Shown piece by piece: positions 10,798-22,311 of a stretch of DNA of 64,000 bases. Numbering within the stretch: the first letter of the stretch is position 1; the number at the start of each line of letters is the position of its first letter. The translations under genes were made by a program, and so were the position numbers. Source of the DNA: Paraphoma chrysanthemicola (lineage: Eukaryota; Ascomycota; Dothideomycetes; Pleosporales; Phaeosphaeriaceae). The notes under the pieces are model-generated. The model saw only the letters and a list, made by a program, of their open reading frames with translations, did not search any database and was not told the origin of the DNA. The stretch is taken from positions 248,001-312,000 of the forward strand of contig JAGMWG010000029.1 in assembly GCA_020744225.1 (NCBI GenBank). The letters are read 5' to 3'.

Positions 10798-11843
10798 GTT
10801 TGAGGGGCTATGTCTGTGATCCACGTCGATGAGGTCTGAAGATGATCGTATCAAAAGAACGTACGAGAGTGTATTCTTGTTCTGGAGGACTCGGCGGCGG
10901 AGAGGCGCATTTCAAGTGCGGGTAAATTGCGACGCGGAATCAGGCTGCTTCACATCTTCTCGACGCTGCGTTGTGCGCGAACATGGCAATGCCTAATGCA
11001 ACTCGACAAAAAGAATCAGCCAGAGGCTGTGCAACGTGTGGCGGCGTGGCGCTCAAAGTTTTTCATGCTTTCTAGGCAATACAACCCTCTGGAGGTTAGC
11101 GAGCATACACGAAGACAGGACGATAAGCGTACTGTGAGCTGATTCTGCTGCGCCTTGCTATAAGCTTGATTTTATCTGGCCGTGGGGAAGGATCAAAGCC
11201 TCGCTCAATGCGCAGTGTGGCTAGTCGCGCAGTCCAAATTGTAGCGCAGTGCGGCTGACATGCTAATAGCTTGAGAAGACGGACACCATTGGAAGGCTAA
11301 CAGGGAGGACGGCTGATCCGCTCCCGTTGCAGGGTTGTGAAAGTTTGCATTCTGTAGTTCGAAATACAGGACATCATCAGCTGGTTAGAGTCGAGACTGA
11401 TCGGGATAGACGATGGGGAACTATGGGGCCATCTCAGCGCGGATAACCAATCCCCTTTAGCTTGTTGGCGATCATTGAGAGCTCGGGCCTGTCGCTCCAA
11501 ACAAACAAAGCTTCGTCGCAACTGTCATCCATACTTCCTATCTCCACATCTCCAACCCATCTCATATGAATATGCCAAGCATTTCTGGCATAGCGATCTA
11601 GATCGACAACATCAGCATGCCACAAGGCTAGGCTTGACGGCTCTGTCATTTGGCTCACGTCAACGAGCACATCCAGCATCGAAACCGCAACCGCAACGCT
11701 CCAAATGCAGCCATCGCGCAGCTTCGAGACGCAGTGCAAGGACAACCATACCTTACGCGAAAGCTTCTGTGCTATAGAGATGGAAATCACGTAGCGTGCG
11801 GCGCAAAGCCAGCCACGTCGCTAGCCCCGTAGCCCGCTTCGAA
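10798..11843. other. Intergenic region with one doubtful open frame
   Basis: About 1 kb between two minus-strand genes. A minus-strand frame of 118 codons at 11434-11790 reads without stop, but has no recognised domain, no intron evidence and overlapping frames on the other strand. I leave it as an unlikely gene. Confidence 0.4.
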
Positions 11844-13463
11844 TCACCCTAACCTTACTTTCTTCCATATTCTCAAACACTCCTGCAAGTCACCCGCCAC
11901 GCTGCCCATGGGCTCGCTCACCGTGCTGCGTATGATGTAGAAGACAAAACTCGCCAGCGAAAAGGTGACTTGGTCCTCCTTGGCAGCCAAGTAATGCGTC
12001 TTTGTCATGCCGCCTGATGAGCCCCAGCTCTTCCACAAGTCGAGCATGGCGGCGATGCGTCGCGCAAAACTCTCATCTACCACCATGGCGTACAAAATCT
12101 GTTCCAAGAGCGCTAGAATTGTCATGTCGGATGGTAGACTGAAGCGCTGTAGGACCCACTTGCGATTCGCCTCGGCGACGACAGCGATGGGGAGTTTCTG
12201 GCTTTGCATAGCTTCGAGGATGTGTGCTTCGCGACGCTGCTCGTCACGCAGGAGGGAGCGACGCACTTCGTTGTGGAAGTCCAAAGCCTCTTCTCGAATC
12301 CTCTTCTGGCGCGCTGCTTCACGCTCATGCGGCGGCAGGCGCGCTTCCTCGGTCATCCGTCGGTTCTGCTCCATCAATTTGACGTGTTTCTCGAACTGAT
12401 CTGATTTAGCGTCGTGCGGGGTGCGCCATGTGGGCACTTCGTCGTCGGTCATGGTGCCGAGCAGGACCATGATACCGCAGGGAATGGTGTCGCGGCGCGA
12501 TATGGAGACGACGTCGTCAGGGATGGAGAAGCTCCAGAGGCCGCCTTTGGGCGCTTCATAAGCAGTCGCGGCGCAGCAGAACCAGAAGGATTGTGTGGAC
12601 TCCGGGGAGGCGTGCAAAGAGCGGAGGTGCAGTAGTGGGAGGGCGTGCTTGGCATCGTCTTCGTTGTAGGCTTCTTGGATGCCCGTCGCGGATATGCGCA
12701 TGCGAATGGCGGATGGTGTGTCGGCAGGCTCGCTTGCCACGCTCTTTTGATCAGAAATCCGGCCTTCCTCCTGGAGAGGGGGCTTCTCGACTTCGGCTAA
12801 AGCTGCAAGTATATCCCCCTCCTTAGGCGCCGAACGCACTCGTGTCCAATATGGCGGCAGGCTGTGCGCATCTCTGCTATCCCACTCTCGTTTCCAGTTG
12901 AGCGCAAGACTCAATATGCCATCCGAGTCGTCGCTCATGGCAACGCTCAGCACCGCTTCAGCCGACAGAGGGCTAAGGAGCAGTTTGGTGCCCGCTGGTG
13001 TCCATAACCCCGCCCCTCTCAGATTTGACCACCCTTCTTTGCTGGGCACCGCGCCGCGGTCTAATAGGAATGCAATAAGGGCTTCGAAGTCGGTCTCGGC
13101 CTGTGGCTGCGACAGCTCATCGTGGTACTGCAGCCTGTAGCTCTTCACCCCAATGACCATCTCTTTCCAGTTGAATATGGTCCACGAGCCGCCCTTCAGT
13201 CTACTCTGGACCGTGTTGAGGCCAAAGTACTTTGGATCACGGCGCTCCAGCGGCATTATGCTTCGTCGCGGAATCTCGATTTCGACGATGCCCGTGAGGA
13301 GGGCGCTGCGCGTGATTGCTGTGACGCCATTGCGCGTGAGCGTGTTTGTGATCTCTCGCAGCGTGACGAAAGATTTCAGACACGTGTAAATTGTTGGCAG
13401 GACCCCGAGAACTGCCAATGGGATACCAATGTACGTTATGATATCGCCGGCGGAAACACCCAT
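11844..13463 (-). CDS. Membrane-anchored fungal protein of unknown function (539 aa)
   Basis: Single exon from ATG 13461-13463. A hydrophobic N-terminal helix (residues about 5-27, IITYIGIPLAVLGVLPTIY) with a Lys soon after suggests a type III or signal-anchor protein with the bulk in the cytosol. The next block has NGVTAITRSALLTGIVEIEIP and GGSWTIFNWKEMVIG; I recall similar uncharacterised proteins in many ascomycetes but no function. A charged helical segment (about 350-400, rich in E, R, K and Q) may form a coiled coil. No enzyme motif is visible. Confidence 0.75.
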   Translation of the reverse strand: MGVSAGDIITYIGIPLAVLGVLPTIYTCLKSFVTLREITNTLTRNGVTAITRSALLTGIVEIEIPRRSIMPLERRDPKYFGLNTVQSRLKGGSWTIFNWKEMVIGVKSYRLQYHDELSQPQAETDFEALIAFLLDRGAVPSKEGWSNLRGAGLWTPAGTKLLLSPLSAEAVLSVAMSDDSDGILSLALNWKREWDSRDAHSLPPYWTRVRSAPKEGDILAALAEVEKPPLQEEGRISDQKSVASEPADTPSAIRMRISATGIQEAYNEDDAKHALPLLHLRSLHASPESTQSFWFCCAATAYEAPKGGLWSFSIPDDVVSISRRDTIPCGIMVLLGTMTDDEVPTWRTPHDAKSDQFEKHVKLMEQNRRMTEEARLPPHEREAARQKRIREEALDFHNEVRRSLLRDEQRREAHILEAMQSQKLPIAVVAEANRKWVLQRFSLPSDMTILALLEQILYAMVVDESFARRIAAMLDLWKSWGSSGGMTKTHYLAAKEDQVTFSLASFVFYIIRSTVSEPMGSVAGDLQECLRIWKKVRLG

Positions 13464-13945
13464 GCTGGCATCGAGGCCGTGGAAGGAATTGGGAGGAGCA
13501 AGGCAGCCATGGGTCTTGAGAGTTGTGGTTTGAGCTGAGTGTGTTGCCCCTGCGTAATCTCGTATTGGTTTTGTGGCTGTCGTGGCTGCACGGGACTAAT
13601 CATCAATAGGCAACTAATGTCGGTCGCTGCGTAGCGAGACACTGCATGACGAGACAGTGCGGACACTCTCTAACATAACAAACTATACAACAGGCGAGAA
13701 AATTAGATATCTTTAGAATAGTACTCTTAAATTATAACGTCTACTCTCACCTAATTTCTTTTAGAAATAAGTTTAGCTTAGCGTGTAAAATAATAAAGTA
13801 CTATAAGTGTTATACTTTACTAAAGTAACTCAATCATCGGACTGGGATCTTGATCCGTACACCAGTAGCTCTACCATCTTCGTGCGCTGATCAGGTATCG
13901 CATACTACAAGCCTCTCGCCACATAGTTCCAGGGAGTATGGCTCC
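13464..13945. other. Intergenic region with AT-rich island
   Basis: About 480 bases. Positions about 13670-13830 are strikingly AT-rich (TATA and TTAAAT runs) against the GC-balanced surroundings. The composition resembles a RIP-degraded transposon scrap, but it is too short and damaged to identify. The rest shows nothing. Confidence 0.5.
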
Positions 13946-14794
13946 TCATAATGGCAAGGGTGCAATCTCCATCTCAGCATGCACTTCTCGTCCAGTCTCT
14001 CCGCTCCGTGCACTTTCACCGTCTCCTGAGCTCAAGGCACTTCCGCCTTCCTCCACACCCTCTGCAGTATACCCCTCCCCCCGCATATTCTGTCGGGCCT
14101 TCAACTTCGCCTTCCCCCTTTTCCGCCCATTCGTCAACGGCATTACAAAATCGGCAAACTTCTTCGTCTCCTCCCCCTCATTATCTGCTTGCTCAATCCC
14201 CGGGATCCAGCGCGCGCGCACATCTTTGAAAAAGTACACTGCTTCACCCTTGGAATTTGGCTTCGACACATATCTACCCTCGGACTTTGGTTTCTCCCGT
14301 CGACCCATCCACAATGCCTCGTCGTCCAACGCGTCTTCTAATTCACCGGCAAGTCGTTCGAGGTTCGTTAACAGCAGCGTATACGAATCTGCGATTAGAG
14401 GCCAGTACTTCAGCGCCGCGTCCCGGATGCCTAGATTCGCTGGGAGACTCATTCGATTGCACCATTTGATCTTCCGCAAGATAGCTGGTTGGCCATCGTC
14501 TAGTTCGCGCAACCACAGCTCCGTCGAGGGACGTATAGTGTCGAGGACGAGGGTCATGGTATTCTGGAAGCGGTATTGTCGCTCTTGAATGGCTTTGAGC
14601 TTACGTGTGAAGGACGGATCGTTGAAGTATAGGAGTGGGATGGCAGTGAGCTGTTGGGAGAGTAGAGTGATGAGGGTGCTGGTAGTGGTGTGGAGCCATT
14701 GCATGTGTGATTTGGTGAGCGTGAGGCCGATGGTGCGAGCGTTGGGGTCGCGGTCGAGCTTGAGGAATTCAAGCATCATGGCCACGCAAGACAT
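13946..14794 (-). CDS. Uncharacterised helical protein (282 aa)
   Basis: Open frame with ATG at 14792-14794 and TGA at 13946. The N-terminal two-thirds are predicted helical (for example LLLTNLERLAGELEDALDDEALW), followed by a basic patch (RKRGKAKLKAR) and a low-complexity acidic/Gly-Ser tail. I recognise no domain. The next gene upstream (15281-15832) is on the same strand and also helical; they could be exons of one gene or neighbours, and I saw no convincing splice pair. Coding status is supported mainly by length and amino-acid pattern. Confidence 0.55.
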   Translation of the reverse strand: MSCVAMMLEFLKLDRDPNARTIGLTLTKSHMQWLHTTTSTLITLLSQQLTAIPLLYFNDPSFTRKLKAIQERQYRFQNTMTLVLDTIRPSTELWLRELDDGQPAILRKIKWCNRMSLPANLGIRDAALKYWPLIADSYTLLLTNLERLAGELEDALDDEALWMGRREKPKSEGRYVSKPNSKGEAVYFFKDVRARWIPGIEQADNEGEETKKFADFVMPLTNGRKRGKAKLKARQNMRGEGYTAEGVEEGGSALSSGDGESARSGETGREVHAEMEIAPLPL

Positions 14795-15280
14795 TAGTTG
14801 TAGTCGATGGGTTAAAGCAGTTGAAGCGGTCGTTGGGAGGGGTTATGTATAATACCTCTATATACACAGGATTGTAAAAGCACAAAAGTGAACAGAAGCG
14901 GCAAAGTGGACCGTATAGTAGAGAGATGATGCTGAGATGTCGCCTCGACATTGTGATTCATCTTTCACTGGTGTAGTTGAGATACAATGTTCGCCCGTAT
15001 GCTATCCTTGATGATGTCTTGCTTCATCGTTTAGGGCTATACTTACGCAGTAGCTTAGAGACAATTCTTATTCGAGCTTCATGGTGAAGAGGGTACAAGG
15101 GGTCGATTTGAATAACGTGGTAAATTGAAATATTCAGATTGCAAGCAGCGAGAGGACGTCAAAAGAGACAAGGTAAGAAAAAGTAGGATATTTCCCGCGC
15201 TTCAAAATAAGTTCTCAGGTTATCGGTTCAGATATTCAGTCATGATTCAAACATAGGCCCCCCTCTCTATTCCCTACTGC
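14795..15280. other. Intergenic region, nothing recognised
   Basis: About 490 bases separating two unknown minus-strand genes, with moderately AT-rich promoter-like sequence. No domain, RNA gene or repeat seen. Confidence 0.4.
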
Positions 15281-15832
15281 TCAATCCCCCCACCTTGCCC
15301 GTTCAAACACCCGCACCATCTCGCTCAAAGTCTTCACAAACCTACAATACACACCAACGATCTCCCCCGCGCATTTCCAACTCAACACTTTCTCGCTAGC
15401 CCGCTGCATATCCGTAACGCGTCCAAGCTCAGTCAACCCGGCCTGTAAATCTCCTACGGAGCCTGTGCTTACTTGTAGGTGTTGTAAGACCGCTGCACCA
15501 TCATGTAAAATAGCAGTATTAACGCGTGCAAATTCCTGCAGTATACGTTCCCGTGATTTAGGATTTGATATCCCAGCATCGTGGAATATTTCTATTTGTG
15601 ATTCGACATCCTTCTTAAGTCGCAAGAGGGCGTTGTGGATAATTTCAACATCCGTCCGACGCATGCTCATGCCGTATATAGTCGTGACTTGCCTGACCTC
15701 GCGTCGTGCTTTGCGACGAAGTAATTTGCGTACGATTTCGGGCTCAGAGTCGGATTCGGGGTGGGGTGGTGTGGTTGGGCGGGATGATGGGGGATGGGTG
15801 TGGCCGAGGAGGAAGGAGGTGAAGCCTGGCAT
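15281..15832 (-). CDS. Uncharacterised helical protein (183 aa)
   Basis: Open frame from ATG 15830-15832 to a stop at 15281. After a Pro/Ser/His-rich start and an acidic-then-basic stretch (SEPEIVRKLLRRKARREVR), the remainder looks like a helical bundle: RRTDVEIIHNALLRLKKDVE, then SRERILQEFARVN, and a final helix SWKCAGEIVGVYCRFVK. No enzyme motif, signal peptide or membrane helix is evident. Function unknown. Confidence 0.55.
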   Translation of the reverse strand: MPGFTSFLLGHTHPPSSRPTTPPHPESDSEPEIVRKLLRRKARREVRQVTTIYGMSMRRTDVEIIHNALLRLKKDVESQIEIFHDAGISNPKSRERILQEFARVNTAILHDGAAVLQHLQVSTGSVGDLQAGLTELGRVTDMQRASEKVLSWKCAGEIVGVYCRFVKTLSEMVRVFERARWGD

Positions 15833-16542
15833 TGTGAGGGTTGGTTTAGTTGGAAGAGCTGGTTGAGTGACGGTCGTGTTGCTGGGAGTTGATCTTGGGT
15901 TGTTTAAATGGGCTTCTGTGGTCTTGAGTAAGGTATAGGAAGAGGGCTATGGTGGGCATAATGAAGTGCTGGTGACACGTATGGTCCGCAAGTGATGATC
16001 GCGCAATCACGTACGGCGAGATATTCACGGCAAGTCCTTGCGTGAAAAGAAGAAAATTGAAGGCCTCCAAATGATTCACTCAGGAAACATACAAGGCGTG
16101 TAGGTTGTTCACTACACGCAGCTGGGCTGAACTGCACATGGTAAGGAAACAAGACCTGGACCTGCATTATCAGCATAACAACGACACCTACAGGAAATGG
16201 GCTAGAAGGCTTTTGAGTGACCGAGTCAATTGATTCCTGATACTGAAAGCTTGTTGCACAGGTAAGGGAGCTGGACTCTTCATGCTGGTTCCCCCTAAAC
16301 ATGTTCAATCTCAGCGAAGATGCTGCACGCTGATGTCTGTGTTTTCATGTCGCCAAGAGTCTGCACAATGACGGATGTTACCAGTCTCGTGGAGCTAGTG
16401 ACTGCGTATCGTGTGTCGTGAGTCGAGACAGCTGTACGGCGCGTGGAAACGGAATGTGGGGCTGGGAGGTGCCAGCCAAGATGTCGCAAAGGCCCAGTGG
16501 GGTTCATCGAAGCCGATCCTCTGTCCGAGAAGTCAGCTTCAT
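15833..16542. other. Intergenic region between minus-strand genes
   Basis: About 710 bases. Several short frames cross it, none with a domain or splice continuity. No repeat recognised. Confidence 0.4.
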
Positions 16543-17193
16543 TCACACATGCTCGCCGGTGCGAAGTTTCTCCAACATACGCATCTTTGTCAACTCATCC
16601 AGCAAGGGTTGTAATGTGTCGTTGTCGAGCTTGCCGGCCAGCGACGGAATTAGCGTCGTGGCCTCGTCGGCAGAGTCGGGGGTGAGTGTTCCTGCCGCCG
16701 TCAGCCGTGCCATTCTTGTCTGCCCGTGCCTTCCCATCATGTACCTAACAGCGCGCGCTCGACAGAGGTCAGCTCGGGGTGGGCGTCGAAGAGGGAGGCA
16801 ATGGAGTGCAGGCTCTCTTCCTGCTTGTAGCGCGAGAAGTTGTCGAGGTAGTCGAGGAAATGTGTGATGGTCCTGCGCGCCGTCAGCTCCTGCTCTTGTG
16901 GCTTCACCATTCCTGTTCCTTCCCACTCACTGGTTGTCATTGTAGATGCGGTCGCGCAGCGGGTTGTTCTCGGGATCCTTCTTCTTGCGCGCCTCGTGCA
17001 CCGCCGTGACGACTGCGCGCGCTTCTGACACGGACAGCGCGTGCACGTCCTCAAAGTCGCCCAGCTTGATCTCGTTGCCCATCTCCTCCTCTTGCTCCAG
17101 ACGCGGCTTTGGTCGCGAGACCAGTCGCGGGGCCTTGAAGACCTGCGGCTGGGGCATGTTGTCCTGCCTCGGCTGCTGGTTGTCGTCGTCCAT
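16543..17193 (-). CDS. rpb4: DNA-directed RNA polymerase II subunit RPB4
   Basis: Three exons on the minus strand: 17193-16931, 16872-16745 and 16691-16543, giving 179 aa. Both introns (58 and 53 nt; donors GTGAGT and GTACAT) restore frame exactly. The joined protein has an N-terminal QEEEMGNEIKLGDFED segment, the central TITHFLDYLDNFSRYK helix and the C-terminal EATTLIPSLAGKLDNDTLQ, which define the Rpb4/RPC9 core. RPB4 pairs with RPB7 as the stalk of RNA polymerase II, used in initiation and mRNA export or decay. It is the best housekeeping anchor in the window. It lies head-to-head with the LIM-RhoGAP gene. Confidence 0.92.
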
Positions 17194-18467
17194 GTTGGCT
17201 ACGTGGTGGTGGTGGGCAGCGAAGAGGTGTGCGCCGGGTGGAGGTAGTAGGCGGCCTTTGGAGTGTTTGCGCGCTCTTTGTGTTGCCGGGGATTGTCGCG
17301 CAGGGTCTTGGGAGAAGCGAGAAGGACCAGACGTGGTCGGACTTGTCTATGCGGGGCACAGAGGTCTTGGGCGGGGTGTTGGCAGGGTTGGGCGCTGCAA
17401 GTGAGTATGCTCACGGTCGTCTGAACAATTCATCGAGACGCGCTCCACGCCAAGCCCAAAACGCTCAGACGCATGCTGCAGCCCACCCCGCTGGCTTCCT
17501 TCACCATGCCGGGGTCCGAGACATGGGAAGCCTGCTTGCCGCCGACATGGTCGCTGAATGTGGAAAGACAGACATGCGTCAGAGAAAATTGTGCGCGAGG
17601 CTGCAGTGCGTGGCGAGGACACATGTCATGTGTCTGTACAGCTCCAGCAGTACGCGTTGCTGCTGCGAGATGACACCATGAATATAGATCAACATCCGCG
17701 ACTACGCGTTGCTACACATCACAGCCGTCTCGCCTGGTCTCAGCAAGCGTAAGGCGAGGCTAAATTAAGCTCCGGGCGCGATGATGGTGCTGACGGCAAG
17801 GACAAATGCGGATCGGCGGCGAGTGGCAGAGGTCATTTCAAGTATCGCGTTAGACGGCCTTGGCACTTCGTGGACGACCCCAGTGCATCGACAGCGAGCA
17901 CAGCACACGGCTTGTAACAACAACACACCTTCACCGTTCTCGTCACCCACGGCATACCACCTCTTCACCCGCCGTCGCGCTGCTGCGAATTGCACCGCTG
18001 TCACTTTTCCTCGCCGGCTGCCCTGGCGGTGTTTCAGCTACCGTTCAGGGTCCCAATTCGGCACCCCTCGCAGCTCGTGAGCAGCTGTCACCGCCCGACC
18101 TGCCCGACCGCGTCCTCTCGCGGCGCACGCATGCCCTCGACGTCGACGTCGCGCCGCCTGTACATAGTCCCTCTGCCCCCCGCTGTCGCTAGTTGTCGTT
18201 GGAGACCCTTCACCGCCTAACACGAACCCGACCGCTGTCCTCGACTCGCCCGCCCCCAATTCTTGGCCATAACGCTTCACGTGCAATTCGGGAAACTGTC
18301 GACCACCATTACAGAATCGTCGTCTCGCACGTCTCTGTTGCGCCTTTGGAATTGCTGGACGTAGCCTGGTGCTGCCGGTCGAAGTTGGCGCGCTTTGCCC
18401 TCGGCTGTGGCACAAGAGCATCACCCCGGCCGTTTACAGACACCTGCCAGCGCTGGCGTAGTTGGAC
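17194..18467. promoter_or_regulatory. Divergent promoter region, RPB4 / LIM-RhoGAP
   Basis: About 1.27 kb between the start codons of two divergent housekeeping-type genes. The RhoGAP-side half (17,850-18,460) is C-rich and Pro-codon-like, as expected of a long GC-rich 5' leader. Open frames are many but overlap on both strands without domains. No specific operator recognised. Confidence 0.45.
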
Positions 18468-21400
18468 ATGAGCACACCGGCGGACGGACCGCCTTATAAT
18501 GAAGGCCAGGGTGCCCCACAGCAGTACGGTTATGATCCACGAAGCAATGGCCTCGCGCGCCGCCGCACCGATGAGCAAGACGGCCAGCTCTCTGCAAACG
18601 GCTCTGCACAGTACAATGGCAGAGAAGCGCCCCCGAGATCGTCGACCGACCCCGATCAGCAGCCTGCACAAAAACCGAAGCGCAGTGGGAAGATTTGCGG
18701 CAAGTGTGGAGAAGGTTTGACCGGACAGTTCGTGAGAGCGCTGGGAGACACTTATCATCTGGAGTGCTTTACGTGTCACGTAAGTTGCTTCCCTTCTGTG
18801 TATAATTCAGTTTGCAAAAGATTAGTGTCTTTGGGGCATGAATTTGGCGTTGCGGTGCATGGCCCAATTGGGCATATACATGGTTTTGCACGTCACATAC
18901 TGACTCGCGCCAGGACTGCGGCAAGATTGTCGCGTCTAAATTCTTTCCCGTCCCAGAGAAGCCACCGGGACAGTACCCACTCTGCGAGACCGATTATTTC
19001 CGCCGACTGGATCTGCTGTGCTTCGAATGCGGCCAAGCCCTCCGAGGCTCTTACATCACCGCGCTAGACCGAAAGTATCACATTGAGCACTTCACCTGCT
19101 CAGTCTGTCCAACCGTGTTCGGCGCATCGGACAGCTACTATGAACACGAGGGCAGCGTCTACTGCCACTATCACTACTCCACCAAGTTTGCGCAGAGGTG
19201 TAATGGCTGCCAGACATCAATCTTGAAGCAGTTTGTTGAGATCTTCCGCAATGGACAGAATCAGCACTGGCATCCAGAATGCTACATGATCCACAAATAC
19301 TGGAATGTGCGGCTGCACTCGACCGGCCAACCTGTGATTGAGCACATGTTTGATGCCGAGGGCGATGCGACAGAGGAGGTGCGCGAGAATGTACGACAGC
19401 AAGAAGAGGAGATTGAGGCCAAGGTCAATTGGATCTGGAAGACACTATCGGCGTTTGAGGAGAAGTCTGCCACCTGCATCTCCGACATGCTTCTCCACGT
19501 CAGCAACGGCGCATACGTTGACGGAGTCATGGCAGCCAAAAAGTTCATTGTGCACGTCGACCTCCTGTTCGCGGCCGCAGACGAGCTCGACTCACAACTC
19601 GTCTCGCGCACGCCCAAGGGTTTGACTTACTCGCGTGAATCTAAACTGCTCTGTAAGAAAGTGGTTGCGTTCTTCGCGCTTCTCACCCAGTCCCAAGGAA
19701 CGGGCGTTCGGCGGCTTGGCGTTACCCAGGAACTACTGTCCCTGGTTACCGGACTCGCCCACTATCTGAAGCTCCTCATCCGGATCTGTCTCCAGGGTGC
19801 CCTGAAGCTCGAGCGCGAGACACGAAGCGCCAGTGGTATTACAAACTTCTTGACCCAGGTCAACTCCCTTGACGCACGACTAGAGGAGGAAGCAGAAAGA
19901 GACCAGGTCGCCGAGTCAGCGCGTCTTGTTCCAAGATGGGCCGATGCTTGTCCGATTTGCGATGCCCAAGTGGAGGACAAATGTCTTCATTTGAATGACA
20001 TGTCCTTCAACTACAGCTGCATGATATGCCGCGGCTGCAATGCTGACCTGCGTAGCGACGTGAGGAACGCATATTGGAGTAGATCGAAGCAAAGAGTCTT
20101 CTGCCCTGCCTGCGCAGCGGCACAGCCAGACGCCGAACGCGGATTCGAGCCAGTCACCAAATTGCGTCAGTACGTGCATCTGCTCAAAGTGGCTCATGCG
20201 CGTCTCATGGCGACACTCCGCTCAAGTGGCGCCCTGCCCCACACTTCTGGTAAGTAGCGCCCTCTCCTCTCAAACGACGCTCTCAACACTACTCTTCTTG
20301 ACACCCGGCTCAGATTTCTGGCACCGCTACCGAGATTACATACGTCCCACTAATGACCCATAGATGATCCAAACTTGACCGGTTACGATTCATCACAAGG
20401 TCACCGGCTAGGCGATACTGGATCCGACCTCCAGCCTCCGCATCTACGGCAAGACGCTCGATCCAAATCCTATGGAGGCTCAGCAACAAGCGATGCTCAG
20501 AGCAACGCCAACTCTGCTTACGAGCAGTCCATGTCCGATATCAAGCGGCTTCGCTCAACGCGGCTGGACAAGCACCTCTCAAACACAATGAAACGCGCTC
20601 GCGCATCCAGAATCATTGATGGTCCTGAGGGAATGCAGGCTGGAGGTGACGGCCAGCTTCGTGGCGGTATGCAGATTGTCCAGGAACGGGAACAGGCAAA
20701 TGACCCAGATAATGTCACGCTAGCTGTCAACTCGCTTGCGCTCGACGACATTGCCCGCATGGCCGCCTTGGAGCAACAGCGAGAGCAGCGCCCGAATGCG
20801 TTCCGCGCTGGTGGCAGTGCCCTGCTCGGCCAAGGAGACCAAGCACGTATTCACAGCGGACATCGCCGCGACTTCTCGGGAGGACAAGAATTGCAGAACA
20901 TGAGCGAGGGTCGGTCACGCACCTACTTCTCTGAGCTCTCGCCTTTGGAATACTTCAAGCTCAAAGGCCTCGCTGTTCTCCAACTCGGCCTTCTCCTCGA
21001 CGACAAGCAATACAACCAGGGAGAACTTCTGGACCTTCTTGAGTCGAAGAAGAACAACTTCTGGGGGAAAATCGGCTTCGGCAAAGCCTTCAAGACTGAC
21101 AAAAGCAAGCCGAAGAAGACTACCGCGGGTGCTGAAAAGCCAGTGTCAGACAAAGCCACCTTCAGACAATCACTAGAGTATCTCGTGGAGAAGTACGGCG
21201 CCGACTGTACGGAAGGCGTTGGTCCTGGGGCTTTGAAGGTGCCGGCTCTGCTTGAGAACGCCATCACCGCCATGAGGAGCATGGACATGTCGATTGAGGG
21301 CGTTTTCCGCAAGAATGGCAATCTCAAAGCCCTTCGAGAACTAGAAGAGGAAGTCGATGCAAGAGGCGTTGAGCAAGTCGACCTCAACTCGAAGAACCCG

Positions 21401-22311
21401 GTCATCCTCGCCAACCTCCTGAAGCGTTTCCTCAGGCTCATGCCCGACCCTGTCTTGACCCTCAAACTCTATCGACTTTTCATGGTAGCGAATGGTAAGC
21501 TTGTGCTCGCCTCATTTGTATTTGCAACTAACATTATCAGACATCGAGGAAGAAGAGCAACGAAAGAAGGTGCTTCACTTGGTATTGTGTCTGCTTCCAA
21601 AAGCACATCGAGACACAATGGAAGTGCTTTTCCGCTTCCTGAATTGGGTCTCATCATTCCACACCGTAGACGAAGAGACGGGCAACAAGATGGACACGTG
21701 GAACATTGCTACTGTCATGGCGCCAAACATCCTGCGTGAAAGCAACGATAAGGAAATGCGCAACGTCGATCAAGGTGCTGTCAAGGTTGTCTTTGACCTC
21801 ATCGAGAACAATGATGAGTTTTCAGAGGTATGCGTAGTGACTACTCAAGTGGGCAAGCCATGCTGACAACATCTAGGTTCCTCCAGAGATCATGGAACTA
21901 CTCAACGACGACACATCTTCAGACATGTCGGCAAAGGAGATCATGCGGCAGTGGGAACAGAGAGGCAAGAATCCTCTCTCTGCCCCGACAGCGTCGCCGC
22001 GAAACCAAGGAGGCACAGCTTCGAGAAAGGACCAGCGCAATGCGCCGCAGATCACATCGGCAGACAGTAACCAGCAGCCCAACGCAGGCGAGGCATCAGT
22101 CCGAACCATCGGACCTGGCGGTCATGGCCCAGCGCCTTCTAACGTCCACAACTCTCCTTCTCAACAGGACTTGGGAAATCCGAATCCTCCGTATGGCCGC
22201 AATCCACAGGACTCCGTGGAGAGCCATCGAACCGCGTCGCCACATCGACACAGCTATCGGTCGCCCGCATATCAGAAACAGACTCAGATTGGCACCGCTG
22301 GTGCCGGCTGA
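18468..22311 (+). CDS. LIM-domain Rho GTPase-activating protein (Lrg1 type)
   Basis: Five exons: 18468-18779, 18914-20249, 20364-21494, 21541-21827, 21877-22311 (1166 aa). Two LIM domains come first (CGKCGEGLTGQF near residue 80; CFECGQALRG), a third zinc module follows at once (RCNGCQTSIL), and another LIM-like module is at about 440-490 (CPICDAQVEDKC...CMICRGCNADL). The RhoGAP domain starts near residue 820 with the arginine-finger motif GVFRKNGN (Arg about 863) and continues into MDTWNIATVMAPNILR. This order is that of yeast Lrg1, which switches off Rho1 and so restrains wall glucan synthesis. The C-terminal 150 residues are low-complexity. The first intron (134 nt) and the third exon's acceptor are the least certain joins. 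Confidence 0.9.

Noticed and set aside
11434..11790. Minus-strand 118-codon frame
   Set aside because: No recognised domain, no splice continuity with neighbours and competing frames on the other strand.
20312..20363. Possible extra exon of the RhoGAP (reads DFWHRYRDYIRPTNDP)
   Set aside because: It ends in a stop; using the later TAG acceptor restores the frame into the expected DDPNL sequence.
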